Of a stretch of DNA of 64,000 nt, positions 8,433 through 17,465 are shown in pieces (position 1 is the stretch's first letter; each line of letters begins with the position of its first letter). The translations under genes were made by a program, and so were the position numbers. The stretch lies in contig CAMZNU010000012.1 in assembly GCA_947313885.1 (NCBI GenBank), forward strand, positions 1 through 64,000, given 5' to 3'. Source of the DNA: an uncultured Clostridia bacterium. Lineage in GTDB: Bacteria; Bacillota; Clostridia; Lachnospirales; CAMZNU01. Below the pieces are notes generated by a model, which saw only the letters and a list, made by a program, of their open reading frames with translations, had not been told where the DNA came from and made no database searches.

Positions 8433-10412
8433 ATGAAAAAAAATAACTATGACAATGATAGTATAAAATCATTAAAAGGGGCGGATCGTGTAAGATTAAG
8501 ACCATCTGTAATTTTTGGTTCTGACGGCATAGAAGGGTGCAAACATACATTTTTTGAAATATTAGCAAATTCAATAGATGAATTCAAACATGGCTCTGGT
8601 AAAGAAATTCACGTAACGAAACATAAAGATAATGCTATAACAGTAGAGGATTTTGGTAGAGGAATACCAGTTGATTACAATAAAAGCGAAGATAAGTATA
8701 ATTGGGAGTTAGTTTTTTGTGAACTCTATGCAGGTGGCAAGTATGAAAATAATAGCGGTGATAATTATAACTTTAGTTTAGGTTTGAATGGTTTGGGGTT
8801 ATGTGCAACGCAATATGCATCAGAATTTATGGAGGCAACAATAAATAGAGATGGGTATGAATTTCATATAGAATTTAAAAAAGGAAATAATTCAAAACCC
8901 CTTGAAAAGAGTAAAACAAAAAGCGAAACTACAGGTAGCAAAATAAAGTGGAAGCCGGATTTAGATGTATTTACAGAGATAGAAATACCGACACAATATT
9001 TTAGAGAAGTTTTAAAAAGACAAGCTATAGTAAATGCAGGATTAACATTTGTATTTAAAGATGAAGCAGAAGGTACGGAAGAAATTTTTTTATATAAAGA
9101 AGGTATTAAAGGATATATTGAAGAAATTAATGACTTAAAAGGATTATCGGAAGTTCAACATTTCAAAAACAAAGATGAAGGTAAGGATAGAGAAGATAAA
9201 GAGCAGTATAGGATAGAGTATGAGTTAGCATTTTGTTTTAATAATGAGCATAGTTTAACGGAATACTATCATAATTCTAGTTATTTGGAGTATGGAGGTT
9301 CACCCGATAAGGCGGTAAAAAATAGTTTTTTATATAGTATAGATCTATATTTAAAAGAAAATAATTTATATAAAAAAGGCGAAAAGAAAATAACTTTTGT
9401 AGATATAGAAGATAGTTTATTATTAATATCAAATTCATATTCTACAGTGACTAGTTATGAGAACCAGACTAAAAAGTCAATAAACAATAAGTTTATTCAA
9501 GAAAGTATGACGGAGTATATAAAAAAAGAGTTATATATATATTTTATTGAGAATAAAGGTGATGCAGTTAAAATAGCAAATCAAGTTTTAATAAATAAAA
9601 GAAGTAGGGAAACGGCAGAAAAAACAAGAATAAATATTAAGAAAAAATTAACTGGTACATTAGATATTAATAATAGAGTTAATAAATTTGTTAATTGTAG
9701 ATCTAAAGATATTAGTGTAAGAGAATTGTACATAGTTGAAGGCGATTCAGCATTGGGGGCATGTAAGTTAGGAAGAGATGCTGAGTTTCAAGGTATAATA
9801 CCAGTTAGAGGTAAAATACTAAATTGCTTAAAGGCAGATTATGATAAAATTTTTAAAAGTGATATTATTATAGATTTATTACGTGTATTAGGTTGTGGAG
9901 TAGAGATAACATCGACAAGCAATAAAGATATAAATACGTTTGATTTAGAAAAGTTGCAATGGGATAAAATTATAATATGTACAGATGCGGATGTTGATGG
10001 TTTTCAAATACGTACATTAATTTTGACTATGTTTTATAGGTTAATACCGACGTTAATAGATGCAAACAAAATATTTATAGCAGAATCTCCGCTTTACGAA
10101 ATAACTGTAAAAAAGAAAACGTACTTTGCATATTCGGAAGTTGAGAAAAATAAAATTATAGAAAAAATAAATAGTAAAGAAGGTAATAAATACACAATAC
10201 AACGTTCTAAAGGGTTAGGGGAAAACGAACCAGAGATGATGTGGAAAACTACAATGAACCCAAAGACAAGAAAGTTAGTAAGTGTACGTTCTTGTGGTGT
10301 AAAAGAGACCAAAAGGGCATTTGACACATTATTAGGGGAAGATATAGTAAGTAGAAAAGCATTCATAGAAGAAAAGGGTAGTGAATATATAGATTTAACA
10401 GATGTTACATAG
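8433..10412 (+). CDS. parE: type II topoisomerase subunit B (ParE/GyrB-like)
   Basis: The 659-aa ATPase subunit of a type II DNA topoisomerase. GHKL ATPase features are ILANSIDEF, VEDFGRGIPV and GLNGLG. The toprim domain has EGDSALGACK and the metal-binding TDADVDGFQI. The C-terminal part contains the RSKGLGENEPEMMW stretch. It forms a pair with the gene that starts 9 nt downstream. Its length and lack of insertions fit ParE or a second GyrB-like protein. Without the genomic gyrAB pair in view, topoisomerase IV is the likelier name but not proven. An AGAGGT site precedes the ATG. Confidence 0.85.
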   Translation: MKKNNYDNDSIKSLKGADRVRLRPSVIFGSDGIEGCKHTFFEILANSIDEFKHGSGKEIHVTKHKDNAITVEDFGRGIPVDYNKSEDKYNWELVFCELYAGGKYENNSGDNYNFSLGLNGLGLCATQYASEFMEATINRDGYEFHIEFKKGNNSKPLEKSKTKSETTGSKIKWKPDLDVFTEIEIPTQYFREVLKRQAIVNAGLTFVFKDEAEGTEEIFLYKEGIKGYIEEINDLKGLSEVQHFKNKDEGKDREDKEQYRIEYELAFCFNNEHSLTEYYHNSSYLEYGGSPDKAVKNSFLYSIDLYLKENNLYKKGEKKITFVDIEDSLLLISNSYSTVTSYENQTKKSINNKFIQESMTEYIKKELYIYFIENKGDAVKIANQVLINKRSRETAEKTRINIKKKLTGTLDINNRVNKFVNCRSKDISVRELYIVEGDSALGACKLGRDAEFQGIIPVRGKILNCLKADYDKIFKSDIIIDLLRVLGCGVEITSTSNKDINTFDLEKLQWDKIIICTDADVDGFQIRTLILTMFYRLIPTLIDANKIFIAESPLYEITVKKKTYFAYSEVEKNKIIEKINSKEGNKYTIQRSKGLGENEPEMMWKTTMNPKTRKLVSVRSCGVKETKRAFDTLLGEDIVSRKAFIEEKGSEYIDLTDVT

Positions 10413-10421
10413 GAGACATAT

Positions 10422-12500
10422 ATGAATAAAAATATTATTAATCAACCAATAATAGAAACATTGGAAACAAACTATATGCCATATGCAATGAGTGTCATAG
10501 TATCTAGAGCTATACCAGAAATAGACGGATTCAAACCATCACATAGAAAATTACTGTATACCATGTTTAAAATGGGGTTATTAAAAGGAAATAAAGTAAA
10601 ATCAGCTGATGTAGTAGGTCAAACTATGCGTCTAAACCCACACGGAGATATGTCAATATATGAGACGCTGGTGAGGTTAACAAGGGGAAATAATGCCCTG
10701 ATTCATCCGTTTATAGACTCTAAAGGTAATTTTGGTAAACAAAATTCAAGAGATATGGCATTTGCGGCATCAAGATATACGGAAGTTAAGTTAGATAGTA
10801 TTTGCGAAGAGATATTTAAGAACATAGATAAAGATACGGTAAAGTTTATAGATAACTATAATGGTACGACTAAAGAGCCTATGTTATTGCCGACAACATA
10901 CCCAAATATATTAATAACACCAAATCAAGGAATAGCTGTTGGAATGGCAAGTTCGATATGTAGCTTTAATTTAAAAGAGGTATGTAAGACAACGATAAAT
11001 TATATAAAAAACCCAGAAGTAAATATTATAAAAACATTAAAAGCACCTGACTTCTCTACAGGAGGTACGTTAATATATAATGAAGAGCAAATAAAAAAAA
11101 TATATGAAACAGGTAGAGGGTCTATAAAAGTTAGAGCTAAATATAGATACGATAAAAAAAATAACTGTATAGAAATAACGGAAATTCCATATACAACTAC
11201 TATAGAAGCTATAATAGATAAAATAATAGTTTTAATAAAAAGTAATAAGATAAGAGAAATTAATGATGTTAGAGACGAGACAGATATTAATGGGATGAAA
11301 TTAACGTTAGATTTAAAAAAGGGCGTAGATGAAGATAAGTTAATGAGTAAGTTATATAAATACACTACTTTATCGGATAATTATAATTGTAACTTTAATA
11401 TTTTAGTGGAAGGTAAACCGTGTACCATAGGTATAAGAGAAATAATAAAAGCGTGGTTAAATTTTAGAATTACATGCATAAAAGGGCAAACGAATTATAG
11501 TATTAATATTAAGTCAGAAAAATTGGAATTATTAGATGGATTAAATAAAATATTGCTAGATATAGATGAGGCGATAAAAATTATAAGGAAAACAAAAAAC
11601 GAGAAAGATGTAATCGCTAATTTAGTTAGTAATTTTAACATAACGACAACCCAAGCGGAGTACATAGCGGAAATCAAGTTAAGAAACCTAAATAATGAAT
11701 ATTTAATAAATAGAATAAACGAGAGAGACAATTTAGGAAAAGAAATAAGTGAATTAAAAGAGTTATTAAAAAGTGAAGAGAAAATAAAAATATTAATAAT
11801 TGATGAGCTTACTAAAATTTCAAAAAAATATGGTAAGACAAGAAGAACGAATATTATAAAAGAATCTGAGATAGCTATATTTAATGAAGAAACATTAATT
11901 CAAGATTATAAAACAAAAGTATTTTTAACAAAAGAAGGATATTTAAAGAAGATATCAAAAGTATCATTAAGGTCAGCATCTAAACAAAACTTAAAAGAAA
12001 ATGATAAAATAATTTGTGAGAAAGAATCGACAAATAGAGAAGAGATTTTGTTATTTAGCAACAAACAAAATTTATATAAAATAAAAGGATTTGAAATGGC
12101 TAGTAGTAAAGCTAGCGATCTAGGTGAATATGTTTACAATATATTACCTGTAAATAGTGATGAAAAAATAATATATATGGCATCTACGTTGAATTTTAAA
12201 GGTGATATGATATATATATTTGAAGATGGGTCAGTTACTAGAGTCCCAATTAATTTATATCAAACAAAAGTAAACAGGAAGAAACTAGTTAACGTGTATA
12301 ATAAAAAAGAAAAAATAGCATTTATACTACATATTGAATCAGAATGTAAAATAAGTTGCGTAGATAGTTTAGGTAAAGTTAGCAAATTAATGACAAAGCT
12401 TGTACCGATTAAAAATAATAAAACGGCTATAGGAACAAAACTACTTAAAATAAAAAAAGGATCAGTTATAGAAAAATTGTTAGATGTGGAAACTAAATAA
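10422..12500 (+). CDS. parC: type II topoisomerase subunit A (ParC/GyrA-like)
   Basis: The 692-aa DNA cleavage subunit partnering the previous gene. The active-site tyrosine is Tyr119 in AASRYTEVKL, after the QNSRDMAF stretch. The winged-helix region contains MPYAMSVIVSRAIPEIDG and the usual 'KPSHRKLLYT' part. A coiled coil (about 360-450) and a short C-terminal beta-propeller region follow. No clear GyrA box (QRRGGKG) is seen, which favours a ParC-like decatenase over a supercoiling gyrase. A strong terminator lies about 80 nt downstream. Confidence 0.85.
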   Translation: MNKNIINQPIIETLETNYMPYAMSVIVSRAIPEIDGFKPSHRKLLYTMFKMGLLKGNKVKSADVVGQTMRLNPHGDMSIYETLVRLTRGNNALIHPFIDSKGNFGKQNSRDMAFAASRYTEVKLDSICEEIFKNIDKDTVKFIDNYNGTTKEPMLLPTTYPNILITPNQGIAVGMASSICSFNLKEVCKTTINYIKNPEVNIIKTLKAPDFSTGGTLIYNEEQIKKIYETGRGSIKVRAKYRYDKKNNCIEITEIPYTTTIEAIIDKIIVLIKSNKIREINDVRDETDINGMKLTLDLKKGVDEDKLMSKLYKYTTLSDNYNCNFNILVEGKPCTIGIREIIKAWLNFRITCIKGQTNYSINIKSEKLELLDGLNKILLDIDEAIKIIRKTKNEKDVIANLVSNFNITTTQAEYIAEIKLRNLNNEYLINRINERDNLGKEISELKELLKSEEKIKILIIDELTKISKKYGKTRRTNIIKESEIAIFNEETLIQDYKTKVFLTKEGYLKKISKVSLRSASKQNLKENDKIICEKESTNREEILLFSNKQNLYKIKGFEMASSKASDLGEYVYNILPVNSDEKIIYMASTLNFKGDMIYIFEDGSVTRVPINLYQTKVNRKKLVNVYNKKEKIAFILHIESECKISCVDSLGKVSKLMTKLVPIKNNKTAIGTKLLKIKKGSVIEKLLDVETK

Positions 12501-12581
12501 ATTATAGAGTAAAACCTGTGACTGTATGCACTGTAAATATGTCAAGGACACTAGAAAAAAGCATTTGAATATTACAACCGT

Positions 12582-12620
12582 AAAAGATGATTTCTGTATT
12601 GTACAGAAGTCATCTTTTTT
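12582..12620 (+). terminator. terminator after the parE-parC pair
   Basis: AAAAGATGATTTCTGTA (12582-12598) pairs with TACAGAAGTCATCTTTT, with one mismatch and a loop of about 3 nt, and the right arm runs into a T6 tract ending at 12620. It is a strong intrinsic terminator shape, about 80 nt after the parC stop. Confidence 0.8.
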
Positions 12621-12905
12621 GATTTTCTTAAAAATTCATTATCATTTCTAAGAACTTTATTTTAAGTTGTAGTTTAGTAATTCAAGTTTTTTACATCACG
12701 TAACCCTAGCAGTTCATTATTTTCTTAACATTTGCTATCTATGATGATTATTGAACTCTTTTAATTTCTACAATATCTATATTGAATTTCGATCTCAAAA
12801 ACAACTCTATCTAAGTACTGTTAGCACTTTATTTTATCGTCTATAAACTTCTCCTTAGTATGTAATAATTTAAAGAATCTTTCTTAAGCATTTTCATTCC
12901 TTTTT
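12621..12905 (-). pseudogene. probable remnant of an IS3-type transposase OrfA
   Basis: This is part of the only gene-free stretch over 300 nt in the window (12501-13092). On the minus strand a broken reading frame can be followed with several stops and frame breaks. Pieces read KKDSLNYYILRRSL, ELFLRSKFNIDIVEIKRVQ, IANVKKIMNC, GLRDVKNLNY and NKVLRNDNEFLRKSKK. The last pieces resemble the end of the helix-turn-helix (VKKY..xGL.D) and the leucine-zipper stretch (ENK.LR.ENEFLKK) of IS3-family OrfA proteins. No OrfB part is present. The GTCAAGGACACT at 12541-12552 looks like the kind of end found on IS3 relatives. Base use differs from neighbouring genes. This is inference from short matches. Confidence 0.4.
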
Positions 12906-12985
12906 CATTAAGTGTAATTTTAGATATATACTAGGTCATGGTTATATTCTATGATTTTACAAAATAAAATATATATATCATTTTG

Positions 12986-13014
12986 TTGACAAATAAGTAG
13001 GAAAAGTTTATAGT
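12986..13014 (+). promoter_or_regulatory. sigma-A-type promoter of the redox/ynj-like unit
   Basis: Consensus TTGACA (12986-12991), a 17-bp spacer and TATAGT (13009-13014, 5 of 6) make the best promoter in the window. An overlapping TATAAT lies at 13014-13019 but at 22-bp spacing. The leader to the first ATG (13093) is about 70 nt. No riboswitch-like structure was recognised in it. Confidence 0.75.
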
Positions 13015-13092
13015 ATAATTATAATTAAATGTAAATAAAATATAGTAAAGTTTTAAAAACTATTGTTAAACATATAACAAATGGAGGTTAAT

Positions 13093-14874
13093 ATGAAGCA
13101 TAACGATGTTGTAAATAGTATAGCAAAGGATATTGCGGAAAATTGTCAAGGTGCATATGATGCGTATTGTCAATCTACCTGCCCTATGCATACAGATGCC
13201 ATAGGCTATGTCAATTTGATTGGCGAAGGCAAAGGTGAAGAAGCATTACTTAAAATTAGAGAAAAATTATTTTTACCAGGTACACTAGGTAGAATTTGTG
13301 CACACCCTTGTGAAAGCGAGTGTAAAAGAAATACAGAGTATAAACAACCTATATCGATAGCTATGTTAAAAAGATACGCAACGGATAAATTTGACGATCC
13401 TAAATTATGGGATTTAACAAAGAAAACAAGCACGGGTAAAAAAGTGGCAATAATAGGTGCAGGACCAGCGGGAGCACAAGCTAGTATTGAGTTAGCGAGA
13501 GAAGGACATAAAGTAACAATATTTGAAAAGCTAAATGTTGTTGGTGGTATGATGCACGTTGGAATACCAGAATATAGACTACCAAGAAACATAATAAATC
13601 ATGAATATACATATCTAGAAAAATTAGGTGTCGAAATAAAACTAGGTGTTGAAATAGGAAAAGATATAAAATTTAATGAATTGACAGATGGGTATGATGC
13701 TGTAATTGTTGCAAATGGGGCTCACAAAGGAAATAAAATACCTACAAAAGGTGATGATGCAACGGGAATAACTACAGCGGCAGAATACTTAAGAGAAATT
13801 GCACTAACACATAATAGTGAGATAGCAGGTAAAAGTGTATTAGTAATAGGTGGTGGAGATGTTGCTATGGATTGTGCAAGATCATCATTTAGAGTAGGTG
13901 CATCGACAGTAAATTTAGTATCACTAGAAAAAGAAAAAGATTTACCAGCTAGTCACCATGAGCAAGTTGGAGCAAAAGAAGAAGATGTAATATTTAATTG
14001 TGGATACGGCACTACAGAAATTATAAGTGAAGATGGAAAAGTAACAGGTGTTAAATTAGTTGAATGTGAAAGAATATTTGATGATTCAGGGAATTTCAAC
14101 CCAAGTTACACTGAAAAAACATTAGAAATTTCTTGTGACACTATAGTATTTGCAACAGGTCAAATAGTAGAAGATGCAACAGAAGGAATAGTTAAGCAAG
14201 GAAGAGGTGGAAGATACGAAAAAAATAACGATACTATGGAAACAAGTGTTAAAAATGTTTTTGTAGCAGGAGATGTAGCAGGAAGCAATACAGTAATAGA
14301 AGCTATGGCGTTAGGAAGAAAAGCAGGATTATCAGTTGATAGATATTTAAAAGGTGAAAGTTTAATAGAGGGACGTGATTTTGTTAAAGAAGGTTCATTC
14401 AAAACTAAACTAGACTTACCATTACCAGAAGGTCATAAAGATGAGTTAAGACTAGAAGGTGAAATGTTAGATGGTAAAATAAGAAAAGTTACATTCAAAG
14501 AATGTGATGCAGGATTAACAGATGATAATGCATTAAAAGAAGCACAGAGATGTTTTAAATGTGAATGTAAAAAATGTTTACCAGAATGTATAATGTTAAC
14601 AGAATATTCAGAATATCCAGGAGATTTATTTGCAAAATTCTTAGAAACAGGTAATTTTGATCCATTAGTAGCATATTCATGTAATATGTGTAACCAATGT
14701 ACGTTAGTTTGTCCAGAAGAATTTGATTTTGCAAAATTCTTTGGTGCTATAAGAAAAGATATGGTTAAGGCCAACTCAGGAAATTCACCACTAAAAGGTC
14801 ATAATGCAATAAATATACACCAAAAATTAGGATTTTCTAAATTATTTACTACAAAAAATAAAGGAGGAAAATAA
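13093..14874 (+). CDS. FAD-dependent GltD-type oxidoreductase with C-terminal HdrC-like Fe-S domain
   Basis: The product is a 593-aa cytoplasmic flavoprotein. The N-terminal Fer4_20-type domain (about 1-110) has Cys motifs CQGAYDAYCQSTCP and CAHPCESECKR, as in glutamate synthase small subunit and dihydropyrimidine dehydrogenase. The FAD site is IGAGPAGAQA (about residue 120) and the NAD(P) site is VIGGGDVAMDC (about 256). The last 110 residues hold two cysteine groups, CFKCECKKC and CNMCNQCTLVCPEEF, the latter a canonical [4Fe-4S] motif. This resembles HdrC-type electron carriers. The next gene is HdrB-like, so electrons probably pass from NAD(P)H through FAD and Fe-S to it. No glutamate synthase large subunit is nearby. 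ATG 13081 lies on the ribosome site GGAGG, so ATG 13093 is the start. The substrate is unknown. Confidence 0.85.
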   Translation: MKHNDVVNSIAKDIAENCQGAYDAYCQSTCPMHTDAIGYVNLIGEGKGEEALLKIREKLFLPGTLGRICAHPCESECKRNTEYKQPISIAMLKRYATDKFDDPKLWDLTKKTSTGKKVAIIGAGPAGAQASIELAREGHKVTIFEKLNVVGGMMHVGIPEYRLPRNIINHEYTYLEKLGVEIKLGVEIGKDIKFNELTDGYDAVIVANGAHKGNKIPTKGDDATGITTAAEYLREIALTHNSEIAGKSVLVIGGGDVAMDCARSSFRVGASTVNLVSLEKEKDLPASHHEQVGAKEEDVIFNCGYGTTEIISEDGKVTGVKLVECERIFDDSGNFNPSYTEKTLEISCDTIVFATGQIVEDATEGIVKQGRGGRYEKNNDTMETSVKNVFVAGDVAGSNTVIEAMALGRKAGLSVDRYLKGESLIEGRDFVKEGSFKTKLDLPLPEGHKDELRLEGEMLDGKIRKVTFKECDAGLTDDNALKEAQRCFKCECKKCLPECIMLTEYSEYPGDLFAKFLETGNFDPLVAYSCNMCNQCTLVCPEEFDFAKFFGAIRKDMVKANSGNSPLKGHNAINIHQKLGFSKLFTTKNKGGK

Positions 14875-14876
14875 AT

Positions 14877-15644
14877 ATGAGTAGAAAAGGGTTTATGCCA
14901 GGATGTTCATTACCATCATACAGTCCTATCGGCATTGAAAAAACAGTTAAGTACTTAAAAAGTCATTATCCCGAATTATCAGGTATTCAAAAATGTTGCG
15001 GTAAACCTACTAAAGCGTTAGGTCAAGTTGATAAATTTGAAGAGAGATTTGGAAGTTTATTAGCGGACATAAAAGCTTGTGAAGTAGATGAGATGATAGT
15101 AGCATGTCAAAGTTGCATGAATGTATTAAAAGATTCGGAAGAATTTAAAACAACATCATTGTGGGCATTGATGCCAAAATTAGGATTACCAAAAGAAGTA
15201 ATAGGAAAAGCAAAAAACAGTGATGTAGTATTTTCTATTCATGATTCTTGTTCAGTTAGAGGAATGTCAGATATCCACGATGGCATTAGATGGATATTAA
15301 ATGAATTAGGCTATAAAACTATGGAGCCAGAAAAAACAAGAGAAACTACAAGATGTTGTGGATTTGGCGGGATGATAGTACCTGTAAATCAGGAGTTAGC
15401 AGAAAAAGTAATGAAAAGAAGAGTATCAGATTTCCCAACAGAACATGTAGTAACATATTGTGCAGCATGTAGACAGTCTATAACATTAGGCGATGGTAAA
15501 GCATGGCACATACTTGATTTGATTTGGGGCGATGTAGTAATGAAGGGTTCAGAACCACCAGAGGATACACTATCATCACCAGTAAAAGCATGGGTAAATA
15601 GATATAAATCAAAAGGTGCTATTAAAAAAGCTATCAACGGATAA
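14877..15644 (+). CDS. HdrB-like (Fe-S)-binding protein with two CCG domains
   Basis: The product is a 255-aa protein with two complete cysteine-rich CCG domains. The first is C10-x29-CC(40-41)-x35-C77xxC80. The second starts at HDSC and runs C-x34-CC-x33-CAAC. This spacing matches the noncubane [4Fe-4S] cluster motif of heterodisulfide reductase HdrB. By family the protein would reduce a disulfide, or a similar acceptor, with electrons from the FAD/Fe-S partner encoded 2 nt upstream. No membrane segment is present. The acceptor here is unknown. Other relatives are the CCG subunits of glycolate and lactate oxidases, but the adjacent partner lacks their FAD_binding_4 domain. Confidence 0.85.
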   Translation: MSRKGFMPGCSLPSYSPIGIEKTVKYLKSHYPELSGIQKCCGKPTKALGQVDKFEERFGSLLADIKACEVDEMIVACQSCMNVLKDSEEFKTTSLWALMPKLGLPKEVIGKAKNSDVVFSIHDSCSVRGMSDIHDGIRWILNELGYKTMEPEKTRETTRCCGFGGMIVPVNQELAEKVMKRRVSDFPTEHVVTYCAACRQSITLGDGKAWHILDLIWGDVVMKGSEPPEDTLSSPVKAWVNRYKSKGAIKKAING

Positions 15645-15656
15645 TTGGAGGAAACA

Positions 15657-16349
15657 ATGAGTAAAAAAGAAAATAAAAAAATGAGCATTCAAAAAATGGG
15701 ACTTATAGTAATTTTAATGATCGTGCTAGGGTTTACAGCTTACAAAACAGGATTTATTGATTTTGTAACAGATATTAATGCTATGCAAGAATTTTTCAAA
15801 GGATTAGGAATTGTTGGATACGGAGTGTACATATTATTATTTACAGTAGTAGCTGTTTTCATGTTGCCAGCATCTGTTATTACAATGGTTGCAGGAATAA
15901 CATTTGGGCCAGTGTTAGGCGGGATTTTAGCATTAGTAGGTTCTACAATAGGTGGAACAATAGCATTCATAATTGCAAAGTATGTAGCTAGAGATAAAAT
16001 AATACAAAAATTTGAAGGTAATAAAATATTTTCTAAAATAGAAAAAGGTGTTGAAGAAAATGGTTCAAGTTTTTTAATACTAACAAGATTAGTTCCAATA
16101 TTCCCGTATAACGTACAAAATTATGCATATGGAGTAACTAGTATGAAAACAGGCACATTTTTCATGTGGTCATTACTTTGCATGGCACCAGGTGCATTTA
16201 TATATGCATACATGGCAGGAGACATAGTTACTAACGGTTTATCAGTAGGTATATTAATAAAATTTGCTGGTGCAGGTTTGATATTATTTTTAATATCACT
16301 AATACCGAAATATATAGCTAAGAAAAAAGGAATAAACTTAAACGATTAA
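15657..16349 (+). CDS. TVP38/TMEM64 (VTT/DedA superfamily) membrane protein
   Basis: A 230-aa integral membrane protein with about five to six hydrophobic segments. Family features are the VAGITFGPVLGGILALVGS stretch with Gly-rich re-entrant helix, and the later LTRLVPIFPYNVQNYAYG, the usual F/GxRxxPxxP-like motif of VTT proteins. E. coli YdjX and YdjZ belong to this family and lie beside ynjABCDEF. VTT/DedA proteins are linked to lipid scrambling or transport; the substrate here is unknown. The in-frame TTG 15645 overlaps the GGAGG ribosome site, so ATG 15657 is the start. Confidence 0.85.
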   Translation: MSKKENKKMSIQKMGLIVILMIVLGFTAYKTGFIDFVTDINAMQEFFKGLGIVGYGVYILLFTVVAVFMLPASVITMVAGITFGPVLGGILALVGSTIGGTIAFIIAKYVARDKIIQKFEGNKIFSKIEKGVEENGSSFLILTRLVPIFPYNVQNYAYGVTSMKTGTFFMWSLLCMAPGAFIYAYMAGDIVTNGLSVGILIKFAGAGLILFLISLIPKYIAKKKGINLND

Positions 16350-16391
16350 GAAATAAATGCAGTTATTATTATTATTATAAGGAGATTTAAA

Positions 16392-17438
16392 ATGAAGAAA
16401 AAAATTATGAGTGTTGTATTTTTAGCAATAGCAACGATGTCATTAGCATCATGTGGTAAAAAAGTAGAAGTTGATAATGATGCACAAACAGTAAAAATAG
16501 ATGAGTATGTAAATTCAGACGCATTTATATCAGTATCAGAATTAAATGAAAAACTAAATGGAGACAATGCTCCAATAGTAATAGGAACAATAGATAAATC
16601 AAAAGCGTTACCAGGAACAGTAGCCGCAAATAAAATAGATGGTGCATATTTAGTTTGGAGACCGAATTACTCAGGTAATGGTTCAGCAGAATCTATAACA
16701 GATGAAATAAATGGATTTAGAACATCACAAGAAAACATGGAAACTCTTATGTCTAAAATAGGAGCAGAGGCAGATTCAGAAATAGTTGTGTATTCAGCTA
16801 ATTCCCATCATGATTCTACTAGATTATATTGGCAAATAAAATTATTAGGACATGAAAATGTCAAAGTATTAGATGGTGGTATTAATGCATGGGTAGGTTC
16901 TGGAATGGAAACAGGAAAAGGAACAAGAATAGAAGATGTAGAAATGCAAACATCATATAAAGCTAAAGATTATGACCCAGAAAAATATTCAGCATCAACG
17001 GAAATGGTTGTAGAAGCTTTAGAAAATCCAGATGAGTGGGTAGTAATAGATACTCGTGGATTAGGAGAATTTGAAGGAAAAGATTTATTAGGTGGTGCAT
17101 CTGGAAAAGGTGGATTACTAGGAGCTGTACATATAGGATGGACAGATGCATTAACAGAAGATGGATTATTAAAAACTAAATCAGAATTAGAAGAAGTATA
17201 TGGAGATTTAAAAGATAAAAAAGTTATAGCTTTTTGTCAATCAGGAGTTAGATCAGCACATACGTACACAGTATTAAAAGAAGCATTAGGATTAGATGAA
17301 GTTTATAATTATGATGGTTCTTGGATAGAATGGTCATATATAGCATCAACAGTAAGCGATGGTAAAGTAGATGAAAACCTTAAAGAATCAGTGTTAGGAT
17401 TAACTACAAATTGGACAGATAATGGTAAAATAAAGTAA
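16392..17438 (+). CDS. ynjE: rhodanese-domain lipoprotein, YnjE-like thiosulfate sulfurtransferase
   Basis: A 348-aa exported lipoprotein with a signal peptide ending in the lipobox LASC (Cys about residue 21). Two rhodanese folds are seen. In the first (about 45-175) the active-site loop reads VVYSANSHHDS, with no cysteine, so it should be inactive. The second (about 195-320) has an intact loop FCQSGVRSAH with catalytic Cys282. E. coli YnjE is a periplasmic sulfurtransferase of tandem rhodanese domains encoded beside ynjBCD and ynjF, the same company as here. The likely role is sulfane-sulfur transfer on the outer face of the membrane. The donor and acceptor are unknown. Confidence 0.82.
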   Translation: MKKKIMSVVFLAIATMSLASCGKKVEVDNDAQTVKIDEYVNSDAFISVSELNEKLNGDNAPIVIGTIDKSKALPGTVAANKIDGAYLVWRPNYSGNGSAESITDEINGFRTSQENMETLMSKIGAEADSEIVVYSANSHHDSTRLYWQIKLLGHENVKVLDGGINAWVGSGMETGKGTRIEDVEMQTSYKAKDYDPEKYSASTEMVVEALENPDEWVVIDTRGLGEFEGKDLLGGASGKGGLLGAVHIGWTDALTEDGLLKTKSELEEVYGDLKDKKVIAFCQSGVRSAHTYTVLKEALGLDEVYNYDGSWIEWSYIASTVSDGKVDENLKESVLGLTTNWTDNGKIK

Positions 17439-17465
17439 CATAAAAAATAAATATTTGGAGGAAAT

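Noticed and set aside
13015-13092. riboswitch or T-box in the leader of the ynj-like unit
   Set aside because: The leader is short and AT-rich, with no conserved core or hairpin that I can recognise.
16360-16380. short ATT repeat before the rhodanese gene
   Set aside because: About five repeat units in a very AT-rich genome; probably simple-sequence noise, although slippage could change spacing.
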